A stretch of DNA of 61,996 nt from contig NJBI01000013.1 in assembly GCA_005222975.1 (NCBI GenBank), positions 1 to 61,996 on the forward strand. Reading direction: 5' to 3'. The notes beneath the pieces are model-generated. The model was given only the letters and a program-made list of their open reading frames with translations. It was not told where the DNA came from and did not search any database. A program made the position numbers and the translations under genes. Shown here piece by piece: positions 17,246 to 26,605 of this stretch; the first letter of the stretch is position 1, and each line of letters starts with the position of its first letter. This DNA comes from Promethearchaeota archaeon Loki_b31. GTDB taxonomy: Archaea > Asgardarchaeota > Lokiarchaeia > Sigyniarchaeales > SOKP01.

Positions 17246-20200
17246 TTTTATTAACTTAAGTGCGTCCTCAAGCAATTCTTCTTTATTAAACAAATCTAAA
17301 TATTTATTAAATTTGTAAATCTTGTTCTTTATTTTATCAGGTTTTATAGAATTAAAACCCACTTGATCGTATTTATCTACTACGAAATCTGTGAGATTCG
17401 ATCCAAAAATTTCTCTAAAAAAATCTTGAATTCGTTTAAATTCAATCTTATCGTTTGGAAGATTTTTCAGTCCATCAAACCTATCTAATAAAGTTACATA
17501 ATTTACAATACCGTTATCTACACATTCAGAAATCTTATCTTTAAAGAGATTTTTAAGAAGTCTTTTTCTTAATTGCTCAAAGGAACTACAGTCATTATAG
17601 ATAGGAGAGTATTTTTTAATAACAATACGCCTAACAATTTCAGGGGAATTCAAGAATATCTTACTTAGACCACTCAACGTAGAGATTTGAATAGAACTGT
17701 AACCCCGTTCAAAATAATCAAAAGTTTCATCTAAATAGTGTTTAAACATATCTAAAGCAAAAAACCGATCTATTACGGGATTTAAAAATCTCTCTCTTGC
17801 GTTCTGTATACCATCGAAAAAGTCGGTCAATAATGTATTTATTAATACTAAATCAACATTATAACCTATTTCGTTTAAAAAATTAGTGATTTGTGGTTTA
17901 GTGAAACCTATAGCAACAAGTCGGAAAATAGTATTATTGAGAATGTTATAAGCAGAAGATGATCCTAAAGATTTTTTATCTCTATTAAGAGCTATTCCGA
18001 TTCTCCGTTGATAAAGGATTCTCTCAATTTCACATTGCGAAAGAGCATTATTACTAAAAGTTAATTTTAAGAATTTAAAAAGAAATCTGTTATTTATAGA
18101 CTTTTTAACTGAAGAAAAATCAATAGAATCAAAATCTATTTCTCCTGTAATAGTATGTGTTAAGACATTCTCTAAAATTAAATGATGAAAAATCAATCCG
18201 TTAACTTTTATCTGTTTAAGAATGTCTTTAGTTAAATCTGTTTTTAATTCATCTTTAATATTTAAAATATCATATTTTAAATGTTTATTTATAGATTTAT
18301 AGAAATGATTCCTAATTTTGATATTTAAAGAAACTACATTATTACCAGAATAAATAGATTTTAAAACGTACTCCCAATACCGTGAGGGATGTGGGCGAGT
18401 TGTTTTACCCGTCATAGCGACACCCGTCCACAAATCCTCCCATTCATAAGTAAATCCCCACCATTGATATCTTATTTTTCCTTTCCTACTAATTATATCT
18501 CTAACTAGTGTTGAATCTAAACTTGACAAATCGACAACAAATTTTGATATAGGTATACTAGGATCATATTCAGGCAATAATCGTCTATTCTCGTTAACCC
18601 GTTGCATATAATCAGAGATTACCTGATCAACGATAGGGACAAGATATTTCTGAGCTTCTGGTGGAAGATATTTGTCTAAAGTGGATTGAGGAGAATCTAA
18701 AGTGCTAGAAATCTTTATTGGAAAAGATTTTTTAAAATTGAAATCAATATTAGATTGATTTTCAACAAACTCTAAATTCTCAGATTCTAAGAATGATTTT
18801 TTCATACTACAATTATTTTTATTAATTAAATATTTAATTTTCTTGTTTTCTTGTTCTTTCCTTAACTCTTTATATTTCTGCGAGATGTGTTTAAAAAATT
18901 TGCTACACACTCGATTAACAAAAAACCTGTTCAAAAGTTCCCACAAATGATTATAAAAATAATCTTTAAAAGCCCGAATATTTGCTAATAATTCTAGTTG
19001 GATCGGACCTAAACCCTGTAGTCTTTCTGTTAAGAATTTTAATCTCTTCTTTTCTATTTCAGTAAGTTTTTCGTATTGAGACTTTTTATATAATTCCAAA
19101 AACTTTCGAGTCAAATCCTCGAACTCGTTATAACTCTCAAGGGCTTTTTTTAGCTCGGATTTAAGCTCAGCGTTGCACTCTTCCTCAGAAGCCTCTTTTA
19201 TCCATTGTTTAAGGGTTGTTTTCCAACCCTCTTCTTCAATTTCTTTTTTTTTCTCGCTTTCACTTTTAGAATTTTTAATCTTTTCCGATCTTAATTCTCG
19301 TTGCTCTAACCATTGGCTATAACCTTTTGATTTTTGTCTAGCATATATAGGTCTCCTGCCCGTCTCTCGGCGATATAACTCTTGAAGACGTTCGTTTTCC
19401 TCTTCGTCAGATTCTTCCTTCTTTTCACTGCTTAAGGCAGAGGTTAGTTCAATTTGATCGCATTGTTCCGCACTTGAATTTTTTTCGTTAGTCTCTAAAT
19501 CGTGTTTTTCAAGTTCTTCACTCACATTCAGATCTTCTTCTTCTTTTTCTTGTTTTTTATTTATTTCGTTTTGATAATTGCTTGCTATTTCTTCCATCTG
19601 CTCATCGATTTCTTCTTGAGACATTCCTTGCCGATGCAACTCCACTTCTACTTCCATATAATCTTCTGCTTCAGCCGGTCGATCGATTTCTTCTCTTGCA
19701 TCATCGATATCTTCTTCGTCTTCGTGATTAACTAGCTTTAATTTCTTCAGTTCCTGCTTTTCAATTATTTCTTCTAATCTTTCCTCAAACTTGGTCGTTT
19801 CTATGGCTTCCTCTACTCTCGTATCCTTCTCTTCTTGCGATTCCCCTTGTTGAACCAATTTCTCTTCTAATTCAACAGCCTGCTCTACTAAATCTACCCT
19901 ATCCAGATCTTCTTTTAGATCCTCTTCGCTCGCTTCGTCTTCGTGATCGACTAGCTTTAATTTCTCCAGTTCTTGCTCTTCGTATAATTTTTCTGCGTTT
20001 TTAAGCGTTTCGTACATCTCTTCCGCTTCGTGCATTACTTCTTCTATCTCTTCAGGGGGCTTTCCTTCTCGATCTAATTTATCGCGAATTTCCCATAGAT
20101 ATTCAAATTCCTCGGTATTAGTAATTTCCTTAGATGCCTTAGTAATATCCTCCTGTTCGAGTTCATCGCTCTTGTTACCACTTTCTTGGTCACCCTTTAA

Positions 20201-21061
20201 TTCCTCTGCTACTTCTTGCCTAAGTTCTTCTGTTTCTTGCTCCTCTTTACTATTTTGATCGTTTAGTGTTTCTTTTTCCTTTAAGGATTCATAATATTGC
20301 TCAGCATAATACGCTGCATTTTCTTTTTCAGCTTGTGGTTCGATGCTCTCATCTTCTCCTTTTGTTTCTCTGGCATATTCGGCCAATTCTTCGACATCCT
20401 TTATGAATTCACTTTCGTCGGTATTTACTATCGGTTCCGTATCTTCTTGATATTCTTCTGGGCGAATCTCGATTTCTTCTTCCTGCTCCTGGTGTTCCAT
20501 ATGCTCTTCTATTTCTTCTATATCACTAGTTAAAACTGTAGAAGTTGATTGAGAACCAATATTTTCGTTTTCAATAACATTTCCTACATCTCCAGAGTCT
20601 TGATCTTCGTCAGCTCGTTCACTATCTTCCTTGTCATGTATAGCATCATCTAAGATGTCATCGTCGAACTCATCTGTCTCGCTAAATCTCTCAGGAATGA
20701 TATCATCGAACTCATATGGCTCGCTAAATACCTCAGGAATAAGGTCGTCGAACTCATCCGGTTCACTAAATACCTCAGGAATAAGGTCGTCAAACTCATC
20801 CGGTTCACTAAATACCTCAGGAATAAGGTCGTCAAACTCATCCAGCTCGCTAAATACCTCAGGAATAAGGTCGTCAAACTCATCCGGTTCACTAAATACC
20901 TCAGGAATAAGGTCGTCAAACTCATCCAGCTCGCTAAATACCTCAGGGATGTCGTCGTTAATCCCATTTAATTCATCAGACTCGTTTGTAAGCTCCGGTA
21001 GCTCTTCTACAGCGTTATCATCCTCAGATATTTCATTAAACTCGTCCCCTATCTCATCCAT
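17216..21061 (-). CDS. Very large acidic, repeat-containing, multi-HTH protein of an accessory island
   Basis: 1281 residues in this frame. Residues ~35-132 are seven 14-residue repeats of the DDLIPEVFSEPDEF type. Residues ~140-600 are Glu-rich, highly charged coiled coil. Residues ~600-760 are helical and basic, and the rest is a large domain with HTH-like stretches (AIGFTKPQITNFLNEIGY, GYSSIQISTLSGLSKIF). Another landmark is RYQWWGFTYEWEDLWTG near 880. Reading through the poly-A frameshift at 17240 adds a further ~180 residues ending in another HTH. I do not recognise a catalytic domain. The tandem HTH units suggest DNA binding, and the acidic N-terminus could be a DNA-mimic or protein-binding tail (inference). 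A 44-codon ORF precedes it by 6 nt, and a DNA methylase gene follows on the opposite strand. Confidence 0.55.
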   Translation of the reverse strand: MDEIGDEFNEISEDDNAVEELPELTNESDELNGINDDIPEVFSELDEFDDLIPEVFSEPDEFDDLIPEVFSELDEFDDLIPEVFSEPDEFDDLIPEVFSEPDEFDDLIPEVFSEPYEFDDIIPERFSETDEFDDDILDDAIHDKEDSERADEDQDSGDVGNVIENENIGSQSTSTVLTSDIEEIEEHMEHQEQEEEIEIRPEEYQEDTEPIVNTDESEFIKDVEELAEYARETKGEDESIEPQAEKENAAYYAEQYYESLKEKETLNDQNSKEEQETEELRQEVAEELKGDQESGNKSDELEQEDITKASKEITNTEEFEYLWEIRDKLDREGKPPEEIEEVMHEAEEMYETLKNAEKLYEEQELEKLKLVDHEDEASEEDLKEDLDRVDLVEQAVELEEKLVQQGESQEEKDTRVEEAIETTKFEERLEEIIEKQELKKLKLVNHEDEEDIDDAREEIDRPAEAEDYMEVEVELHRQGMSQEEIDEQMEEIASNYQNEINKKQEKEEEDLNVSEELEKHDLETNEKNSSAEQCDQIELTSALSSEKKEESDEEENERLQELYRRETGRRPIYARQKSKGYSQWLEQRELRSEKIKNSKSESEKKKEIEEEGWKTTLKQWIKEASEEECNAELKSELKKALESYNEFEDLTRKFLELYKKSQYEKLTEIEKKRLKFLTERLQGLGPIQLELLANIRAFKDYFYNHLWELLNRFFVNRVCSKFFKHISQKYKELRKEQENKKIKYLINKNNCSMKKSFLESENLEFVENQSNIDFNFKKSFPIKISSTLDSPQSTLDKYLPPEAQKYLVPIVDQVISDYMQRVNENRRLLPEYDPSIPISKFVVDLSSLDSTLVRDIISRKGKIRYQWWGFTYEWEDLWTGVAMTGKTTRPHPSRYWEYVLKSIYSGNNVVSLNIKIRNHFYKSINKHLKYDILNIKDELKTDLTKDILKQIKVNGLIFHHLILENVLTHTITGEIDFDSIDFSSVKKSINNRFLFKFLKLTFSNNALSQCEIERILYQRRIGIALNRDKKSLGSSSAYNILNNTIFRLVAIGFTKPQITNFLNEIGYNVDLVLINTLLTDFFDGIQNARERFLNPVIDRFFALDMFKHYLDETFDYFERGYSSIQISTLSGLSKIFLNSPEIVRRIVIKKYSPIYNDCSSFEQLRKRLLKNLFKDKISECVDNGIVNYVTLLDRFDGLKNLPNDKIEFKRIQDFFREIFGSNLTDFVVDKYDQVGFNSIKPDKIKNKIYKFNKYLDLFNKEELLEDALKLIKKKHLGEIKH
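20664..20960 (-). repeat. Seven tandem 42-bp repeats inside the acidic protein gene
   Basis: The 42-bp unit encodes DDLIPEVFSE-P/L-DEF. Two DNA variants (…CCGGTTCAC… and …CCAGCTCGC… as read on +) partly alternate, pointing to an 84-bp higher-order unit and recent unequal exchange. Because 42 is divisible by three, other frames through the array also stay open; these are not genes. Confidence 0.85.
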
Positions 21062-21067
21062 AAAGAT

Positions 21068-21202
21068 TTACCATCTTATTTTGGTTTTTAATAACACCAT
21101 CGTACTCTTTTTTATAGAATGTTCAAATCCAAGATCTCTAAATTTATGAAAACTATCTATCGCATCTAATTCTTCTGAATTTAACCTTAATTCTTCGTTC
21201 AT
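21068..21202 (-). CDS. Small 44-residue protein preceding the large acidic gene
   Basis: ATG 21202 to TAA 21068 encodes MNEELRLNSEELDAIDSFHK..., a helical peptide with the flavour of a ribbon-helix-helix or HTH fragment. Only 6 nt separate its stop from the ATG of the large acidic protein, so the pair looks translationally coupled. It may act as leader or regulator for that gene. Family not recognised. Confidence 0.4.
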   Translation of the reverse strand: MNEELRLNSEELDAIDSFHKFRDLGFEHSIKKSTMVLLKTKIRW

Positions 21203-21298
21203 TTTTTATCATCATAACATGTCACTCCTCCGTTCTATTTAAATAACAAAAAAATTTAGGTCAAATTAAAACTACCCCCCATTTCCTTTTGATTTAAA

Positions 21299-21332
21299 TC
21301 AAATCTAATCCTAGTTCAAATCTAATCCTAGC
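21299..21332. repeat. Two tandem copies of a 17-bp motif
   Basis: TCAAATCTAATCCTAG followed by T or C occurs twice head to tail in the divergent gap between the acidic-protein operon (minus) and the small gene at 21357 (plus). The position suits an operator for a small DNA-binding protein encoded alongside (inference). Confidence 0.5.
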
Positions 21333-21356
21333 GAATCTAAAGATGTAAAAAATAAG

Positions 21357-21539
21357 ATGTTTGATGCAAAATATAATAAAATGATACAAAGAGCGAATCA
21401 TGACCCTAATATAACTCTAAAAATTAGGAAAAGCGTATCTTTTAGATTAAGAAATGATGAACGTGACGCAATAATATTTTTGGAAGAAATCCGAACAAAA
21501 ACATACTTACTTATACAAGAGTTATTTAAACTTATTTAA
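21357..21539 (+). CDS. Small protein, possibly ribbon-helix-helix type
   Basis: The 60-residue protein contains KSVSFRLRNDERDAIIFLEEI, reminiscent of the strand-helix start of CopG-type ribbon-helix-helix regulators. The expected second helix with a G-x-T/S-P turn is poorly conserved. The start is ATG 21357, 25 nt after a tandem 17-bp repeat that could be its operator. It is followed after 129 nt by the DNA methylase gene on the same strand. Identification is tentative. Confidence 0.4.
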   Translation: MFDAKYNKMIQRANHDPNITLKIRKSVSFRLRNDERDAIIFLEEIRTKTYLLIQELFKLI

Positions 21540-21668
21540 GAACATAAGAATTTAAAAACATTACAGTGTGTAGCATTGATACAGTATAGTAAATAAGAAA
21601 TAAGATATTAGCAATAATTATTTTAAATGTTTTGCAAAAGTTTATTAACTTTTTTATAAGAAAGACTA

Positions 21669-23879
21669 ATGAGATTTAAGATGAATAATTATTATAAAAA
21701 AAAAACTAAAGAGAACGAAAAAGTAATTGATTCAAAAAAAATTTCTGAACTATTTGGAATAGGCTCAGATAGTTATAACGAGATCACTAATTTTCTGGAA
21801 AAACAAGCGAAATTAGACGAATTAGAGTTCCAAAAGAAATATCGGCTTTGGAAATCGATTTTTAAGCGCATTTATGGCAATAATATTGATCATTCTCTTT
21901 TTCTAAAACATTCCTACTTCGCACTGATTCTAAAACTTTTAGTAGTGAGAAAATTAAACGCTCAAGGAAAAGAAAGTCTTAAAAAATTTTATCAGGATCA
22001 TAACTTGAGTGAATTAGAATATTTTTTTTGTCCAGATCTCAAAAAAGATGTTATTAACCAGATATACATATTATTAAAAGATTCTCGTTTTGCTTATCAT
22101 GATCTCTTCCAAAAATTGTATCAGCAAGTTTTCTTTATTATAACAAGGCACAAATTAGGAGAATTCTATACTCCACCTGAACTTGCTAAAAAAATGATTG
22201 ACGATTTTTACGAAATGGGAGTAAAAACTTTAGATCCTTCGTGCGGTTCTGGTGGTTTTTTAATTGAGATCATTATCAAAATCCTCAATTCTAACGTTAA
22301 AAAAAATGTAAAATTTGACGCGATTGAAAACATTTACGGCTTCGATATTAACTTATTAGCAACTTTGACAGCTAAGGTAAATATATTATTGTTACTTTTC
22401 GATTATTACAATGTAGAAAATGATAAACTCCCCAAAATAAATATTTTTCTAATAGACGCTCTTTTTCCCGACCAGAATAAAAAAAATCTAAAGATAAGTT
22501 TATCGGAGCTTTATCATTCGTTTGACTTAGTTATTGGGAACCCTCCGTGGTTAACATATAAAGATATTATCAATAAAGCGTACCAAATAAAGATTAGAAC
22601 GCTATCTGAAACATTAGGAATTAAGCCCCAAAGTCAATACATCACCCACATTGAACTAGCAGCAATTTTTTTTTACGCGATCCCTCTAACATTCTTAAAA
22701 ATTGGAGGAAGTATATTTTTTGTTCTTACTAAGAGCATTTTAAACGGAGATCACTGCTATGAGTTCCGCGCGTTTTCAGTTTTTAATAAGATTGAAATAT
22801 GGGATTTTCCAAATAATTATTTCTTTAACGTAGAGCATATCTGTCTAAAAGCGAAATATATTGGAAAAAATTCGGAAATTCCAATTTCCGAAAAATACCC
22901 AATTAAAACTAAAATTTACGATAACTCTCTTGAACTTCAACGGGTAACAAATTACTCTAGTTTAGCTTATGACGAGAAGGGAGCAAAAATTATTTTACCC
23001 GAACAAGATCTAAATTTCTTAAATACGCTTTCAGAAAGTCAATACAGGCGAAAATTCTTTCAAGGGGCGACTTTGGTGCCTCGAGCACTTGTTTTTTTTA
23101 AAATAGACGAGGAAAATGAAAAATATCTACAGATTTCTTCCGATCCTGACGTTAAATTACGCGCTAAGAAAAATTGGAGGTATTCTTTTCAAAATAAAAA
23201 AATTGAAAGCAAATTCAATTTTAAGGCTTTTTTAAACAAAGATTTAATACCATTCTGTATAAAACGATTTAAACGTGTTTTTTTGCCAATTAACGAAAAT
23301 TTTGAATTCGATGAGACCTTCCTTAGGAATAATCCAAGAGCTTTAGAATTTTACGATGAACTTAATAAATTTTACCGAGAAAACAAAGCAGAAACGAGTG
23401 AAATCGATAATCTTTTTTCAAACTTGAATTATTGGAATAAATTAACGAAACAAATTAATAACAAACAATATATTGTCGTATACAACGCAAGTGGTTCCCG
23501 TCTGAAATCGGCAGTTATCGATAACGAAGAAAAGGAAATAATAATTTGTTCAGAAAATTACTACTATTCCACCGATTCACAGAACGAAGCGCATTATATA
23601 TCGGCAATTTTCAATTCTCCAATACTTTCAAAAAATATTAAGCTCATAAAATCGAGTAGACACATTCATAAAAGACCTTTCTCTTTTCCAATACCATTAT
23701 ACGACGATCATAATGACCTCCATAGAAAATTGGCAAAAAAAAGCCAGAAATATCATACCGTAGTACAAGATTTGGTATTTAACAACCCAAAAATAACTCC
23801 TGAGAAGGTTAGAATTTTTATCAATCAAAAGCTAGTTAAACTGGATAATTTGACCAAAGAAGTTGTTTTTAAGATTTAA
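21669..23879 (+). CDS. Gamma-class N6-adenine DNA methyltransferase (Eco57I/type IIG-like)
   Basis: The 736-residue protein has a helical N-terminal region (1-160). A methylase core follows: FYTPPELAKKM (motif X region), LDPSCGSGGFLIEI (motif I, ~188), a FDINLLA segment (motif II), and IGNPPWLTY (motif IV, ~291), the signature of N6-adenine methylases. The C-terminal half (SRHIHKRPFSFPIPLYD) looks like a target-recognition/TaqI-like region. No nuclease motif (PD-ExK) stands out at the N-terminus, and no restriction gene is obvious next to it, so it may be an orphan methylase or work with the large HTH protein. It is separated from the helicase gene by 131 nt. Confidence 0.8.
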   Translation: MRFKMNNYYKKKTKENEKVIDSKKISELFGIGSDSYNEITNFLEKQAKLDELEFQKKYRLWKSIFKRIYGNNIDHSLFLKHSYFALILKLLVVRKLNAQGKESLKKFYQDHNLSELEYFFCPDLKKDVINQIYILLKDSRFAYHDLFQKLYQQVFFIITRHKLGEFYTPPELAKKMIDDFYEMGVKTLDPSCGSGGFLIEIIIKILNSNVKKNVKFDAIENIYGFDINLLATLTAKVNILLLLFDYYNVENDKLPKINIFLIDALFPDQNKKNLKISLSELYHSFDLVIGNPPWLTYKDIINKAYQIKIRTLSETLGIKPQSQYITHIELAAIFFYAIPLTFLKIGGSIFFVLTKSILNGDHCYEFRAFSVFNKIEIWDFPNNYFFNVEHICLKAKYIGKNSEIPISEKYPIKTKIYDNSLELQRVTNYSSLAYDEKGAKIILPEQDLNFLNTLSESQYRRKFFQGATLVPRALVFFKIDEENEKYLQISSDPDVKLRAKKNWRYSFQNKKIESKFNFKAFLNKDLIPFCIKRFKRVFLPINENFEFDETFLRNNPRALEFYDELNKFYRENKAETSEIDNLFSNLNYWNKLTKQINNKQYIVVYNASGSRLKSAVIDNEEKEIIICSENYYYSTDSQNEAHYISAIFNSPILSKNIKLIKSSRHIHKRPFSFPIPLYDDHNDLHRKLAKKSQKYHTVVQDLVFNNPKITPEKVRIFINQKLVKLDNLTKEVVFKI

Positions 23880-24010
23880 TGGTAAATTAAATTAATTCGA
23901 AATACTATTTTTATCAAAAATTAGAATTTTAGAAAAGTTTATCTTTCACAAATAATTTAAATACTTGAAATAGAGTGAGAAAAGAAAGATTTTTTTAGTG
24001 AACAAATAAA

Positions 24011-25159
24011 TTGAACTTTACAGAATTAGGAATTAACGAACATAACGCTAACGCGTTAAAAAAAGTTAACATAAATAAACCCACGCCTGTCCAACTAAAA
24101 GCTATTCCTCTAATCTTAAAGGGCCAAAACATAATGGCTCAAGCGAGAACGGGTAGTGGAAAAACTTTAGCTTTTATACTTCCAATAATAGAAAACCTTA
24201 AATTTACGCGTAATGAAGCTTTAATCTTGGTCCCAACGAGAGAGTTAGCAAATCAAATATACGAAGTAGTTAGAGATTTGGGAGATTCAAGAGTAAAAGC
24301 ATTTCCGATTTATGGTGGAGTTTCTATAAATAATCAAATAAATAAACTAGAAAACGGCATAAATATTATCATTGGAACTCCTGGAAGAATAATCGATTTG
24401 TACAAAAGAAGAAAGTTAAGATTAAATGAAATCAAGTTTGTTGTCGTTGATGAAGCTGATAGAATGTTTGATATGGGTTTCACTCCAGATGTGAAATACA
24501 TTTTAAATCAAATTCATTCGGATTACCAATTCATGCTCTTCTCTGCAACTTTTGACAACAGAATCAGAGAATTAGTGAAAAAATATTCGAAAAATAGTTT
24601 CGAATTTTTAAATTTAAGCAGAGATCATTTGACTGTTGGAAATACAAAACAGTTCTATTATCTGATTGACAGATATGGAGATAAACTAAAAACTTTCCTT
24701 AAAATATTGAGGAGAGAAAAACCAGATCACCTTCTAGTCTTCGTGAACACGAAAAGAACTGCGTCTTGGTTGAGCAAGAGGTTAAAGTCGTTAGATAATT
24801 TCATATATAATGTGGATCTCATTTCTGGAGACTTGTCTCAATATCAAAGAGAAAAAATTTTAAAAGCTTTTAAAGCGCATAAGATTAACCTACTCATTGC
24901 CACAGATGTTGCAGCTAGAGGTCTGGATATCAATAATATTTCGCATGTTTTTAATTACGACATTCCAAAATTCCCAGAGAATTATGTTCATCGAATAGGG
25001 AGAACTTCTCGTATGAATAAACGCGGAGTTGCAATTACACTCTGTTTAAAAGACGAATACGAATATCTTTGTCACATCGAAGGATTGATCGATAAGGAAA
25101 TTAAGGAAAAAACCATATATTCTCCAGTAAATACTCAATATCATAACCCCTTTTACTAA
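24011..25159 (+). CDS. DEAD-box ATP-dependent RNA helicase
   Basis: The 382-residue protein is a minimal two-RecA-domain helicase. It shows the Q-motif region (FTELGINEHNANALKKVNINKPTPVQ), motif I ARTGSGKT, Ia PTRELANQ, Ib TPGRI, II VDEADRMFDMGF, III SAT, IV LVFVNTK, V ATDVAARGLDI and VI HRIGRTSR. It unwinds RNA duplexes with ATP, typically in ribosome assembly or RNA turnover. There is no C-terminal extension. The start is TTG 24011, since the Q-motif begins immediately after it and no ATG fits. It appears monocistronic. Confidence 0.92.
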   Translation: MNFTELGINEHNANALKKVNINKPTPVQLKAIPLILKGQNIMAQARTGSGKTLAFILPIIENLKFTRNEALILVPTRELANQIYEVVRDLGDSRVKAFPIYGGVSINNQINKLENGINIIIGTPGRIIDLYKRRKLRLNEIKFVVVDEADRMFDMGFTPDVKYILNQIHSDYQFMLFSATFDNRIRELVKKYSKNSFEFLNLSRDHLTVGNTKQFYYLIDRYGDKLKTFLKILRREKPDHLLVFVNTKRTASWLSKRLKSLDNFIYNVDLISGDLSQYQREKILKAFKAHKINLLIATDVAARGLDINNISHVFNYDIPKFPENYVHRIGRTSRMNKRGVAITLCLKDEYEYLCHIEGLIDKEIKEKTIYSPVNTQYHNPFY

Positions 25160-25372
25160 AGCTAAATTTGAACATAATACCTATTTCTTAAAAAAAAGAA
25201 CTTCAAATTTTATTCGTGATATATGGATACTAGAATTAATTGCATTCAGTTAGAATTAATTGAATTATTAATAATAGCAAAGTTTTTGATTTGCAAAATT
25301 TAATATATATTAAATATTATTAGTTCTATAAAATCAAACTTGACTTTTTAATTATAATCGAGGTTTTAATCA

Positions 25373-25987
25373 ATGCCAAGTAGACGAGGAGACGGAACGC
25401 TAGTCTTTAAAATTTGTTTTTACGGTCCTTCGCTCGGTGGAAAAACTACCGCACTAGAATGGGTTTACCATCGCGAAGGATTAGCTTCAGGGGATATGCA
25501 ACAGATTCAGGACCCTACTGGACGAACTCTGTTTTTTGATCGGGTAGTTGCAAGAGTATCTAATGTAGTCTTTCAGGTTTACACTGTAGCAGGACAAAGG
25601 CGCCACAAATTCCAACGCCAGACCGTTTTGAAGGGCACCGATGCCGTGATCTTCACTTTTGATTCTCTAATTGACCAATGGGGCGAAAATATATGGTCAT
25701 TAAAAGAACTATTGAAGTTTTACGGGGATAAATTAATTCCAGCAGCCCCATTTGACCCACCAGAAGTACCTATGGTAGTGTTAGCCAATAAGAGAGATCT
25801 TGAAGACATTGTTGAGATATCAAAAATTAGACAGGTTTTAGATACCGCCAAGATGGATCACACCTTGATTTACGAAACCATCGCTATTACGGGAGTTAAT
25901 GTAAAAAGAGCATTTGTATATGCAGCCAGACAAGCTGTGCTTAACCACTATAAAAAATTGAGTGGCAAAGCTATGGAAAGCCCATAA
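25373..25987 (+). CDS. MglA/Arf-like small GTPase
   Basis: The 204-residue G protein has a P-loop GPSLGGKTT (18-26), G3 as YTVAGQRRHKFQRQTVLKGTD and G4 as LANKRDL. The TVAGQ-RRxxF…R…V/L-KGTDAVIF pattern is that of MglA-type GTPases, which link signals to cytoskeleton and cell polarity in bacteria and are abundant in Asgard genomes. MglA partners are Roadblock (MglB) proteins; one is encoded far away at 47804-48160. The start is ATG 25373 with GAGG upstream, and an AT-rich TATATATTAAA-like element lies ~60 nt before it. There is no lipidation Cys. Confidence 0.88.
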   Translation: MPSRRGDGTLVFKICFYGPSLGGKTTALEWVYHREGLASGDMQQIQDPTGRTLFFDRVVARVSNVVFQVYTVAGQRRHKFQRQTVLKGTDAVIFTFDSLIDQWGENIWSLKELLKFYGDKLIPAAPFDPPEVPMVVLANKRDLEDIVEISKIRQVLDTAKMDHTLIYETIAITGVNVKRAFVYAARQAVLNHYKKLSGKAMESP

Positions 25988-25999
25988 TAAGACCTTAAT

Positions 26000-26548
26000 T
26001 TAGACCTTAATTTTAATAATTTGTGGTTCTATTTTATTCTTTGATATTCTTAAATAACCGTATGAACTAACTACTGTAAATTTATTATCGATAGGAGTTG
26101 TTGTTCCTGGGTTTAAAAATAAGATATCGTGGTGTATCTCATTAACTGGCCTATGAGTATGGCCAAAAATTACAATGTTATAATCAGAATTAAGCAAGTC
26201 TAATTTTTTAATTAACCGTTTAACGATTATATTTGGACCGCCCATCCCATGTAGCATTAATATTTTATGACCGAATAATTCAAATTCCAGCTTTTTAGGA
26301 AGCGTTTCTTTTAGTTTTGAGTCAAAATCCATGTTGCCAAGAACTGCAATTACTTTTTTTTCGCCAAAAGTATCGATAAGAGCTTCGTATACTTTATACG
26401 AAACGAAATCCCCCATATGAAAAACATAATCCACATTCTTTTTCTTAAAATCATCAATAATTACCTGTGGAATTTCATTGGTTCTTTGGGGAATGTGCGT
26501 GTCAGACAATAGACCTATCAACAATTCTTCTTTATCAGTTTCTAACAT
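26000..26548 (-). CDS. YfcE/MJ0936-like metallophosphoesterase
   Basis: The 182-residue protein shows every metal-binding block of the calcineurin-like phosphodiesterase family: LLSDTHIP, HMGDF, VLGNMD, MLHGMG and IFGHTHRP. It is expected to be a Mn/Ni-dependent phosphodiesterase acting on small phosphodiesters; the substrate is unknown. It converges with the MglA-like GTPase gene (12 nt apart) and lies 57 nt downstream of the GATase-like gene on the same strand. Confidence 0.88.
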   Translation of the reverse strand: MLETDKEELLIGLLSDTHIPQRTNEIPQVIIDDFKKKNVDYVFHMGDFVSYKVYEALIDTFGEKKVIAVLGNMDFDSKLKETLPKKLEFELFGHKILMLHGMGGPNIIVKRLIKKLDLLNSDYNIVIFGHTHRPVNEIHHDILFLNPGTTTPIDNKFTVVSSYGYLRISKNKIEPQIIKIKV

Positions 26549-26605
26549 ATTTTAAACCTATTATTTAATATAGCTAAAATTGATCTTTTTTCTATTCTTC
26601 TTGAA

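Noticed and set aside
20664..20960. Could the 42-bp tandem units be a CRISPR array?
   Set aside because: There is no spacer: units are contiguous, in frame, and encode a protein repeat.
20631..21149. Long open frame on the + strand and another on the minus strand through the acidic repeats
   Set aside because: The 42-bp repeat keeps alternative frames open; the products are Ser/Asn or Leu/Thr monotone and the 17216-21061 frame explains the DNA.
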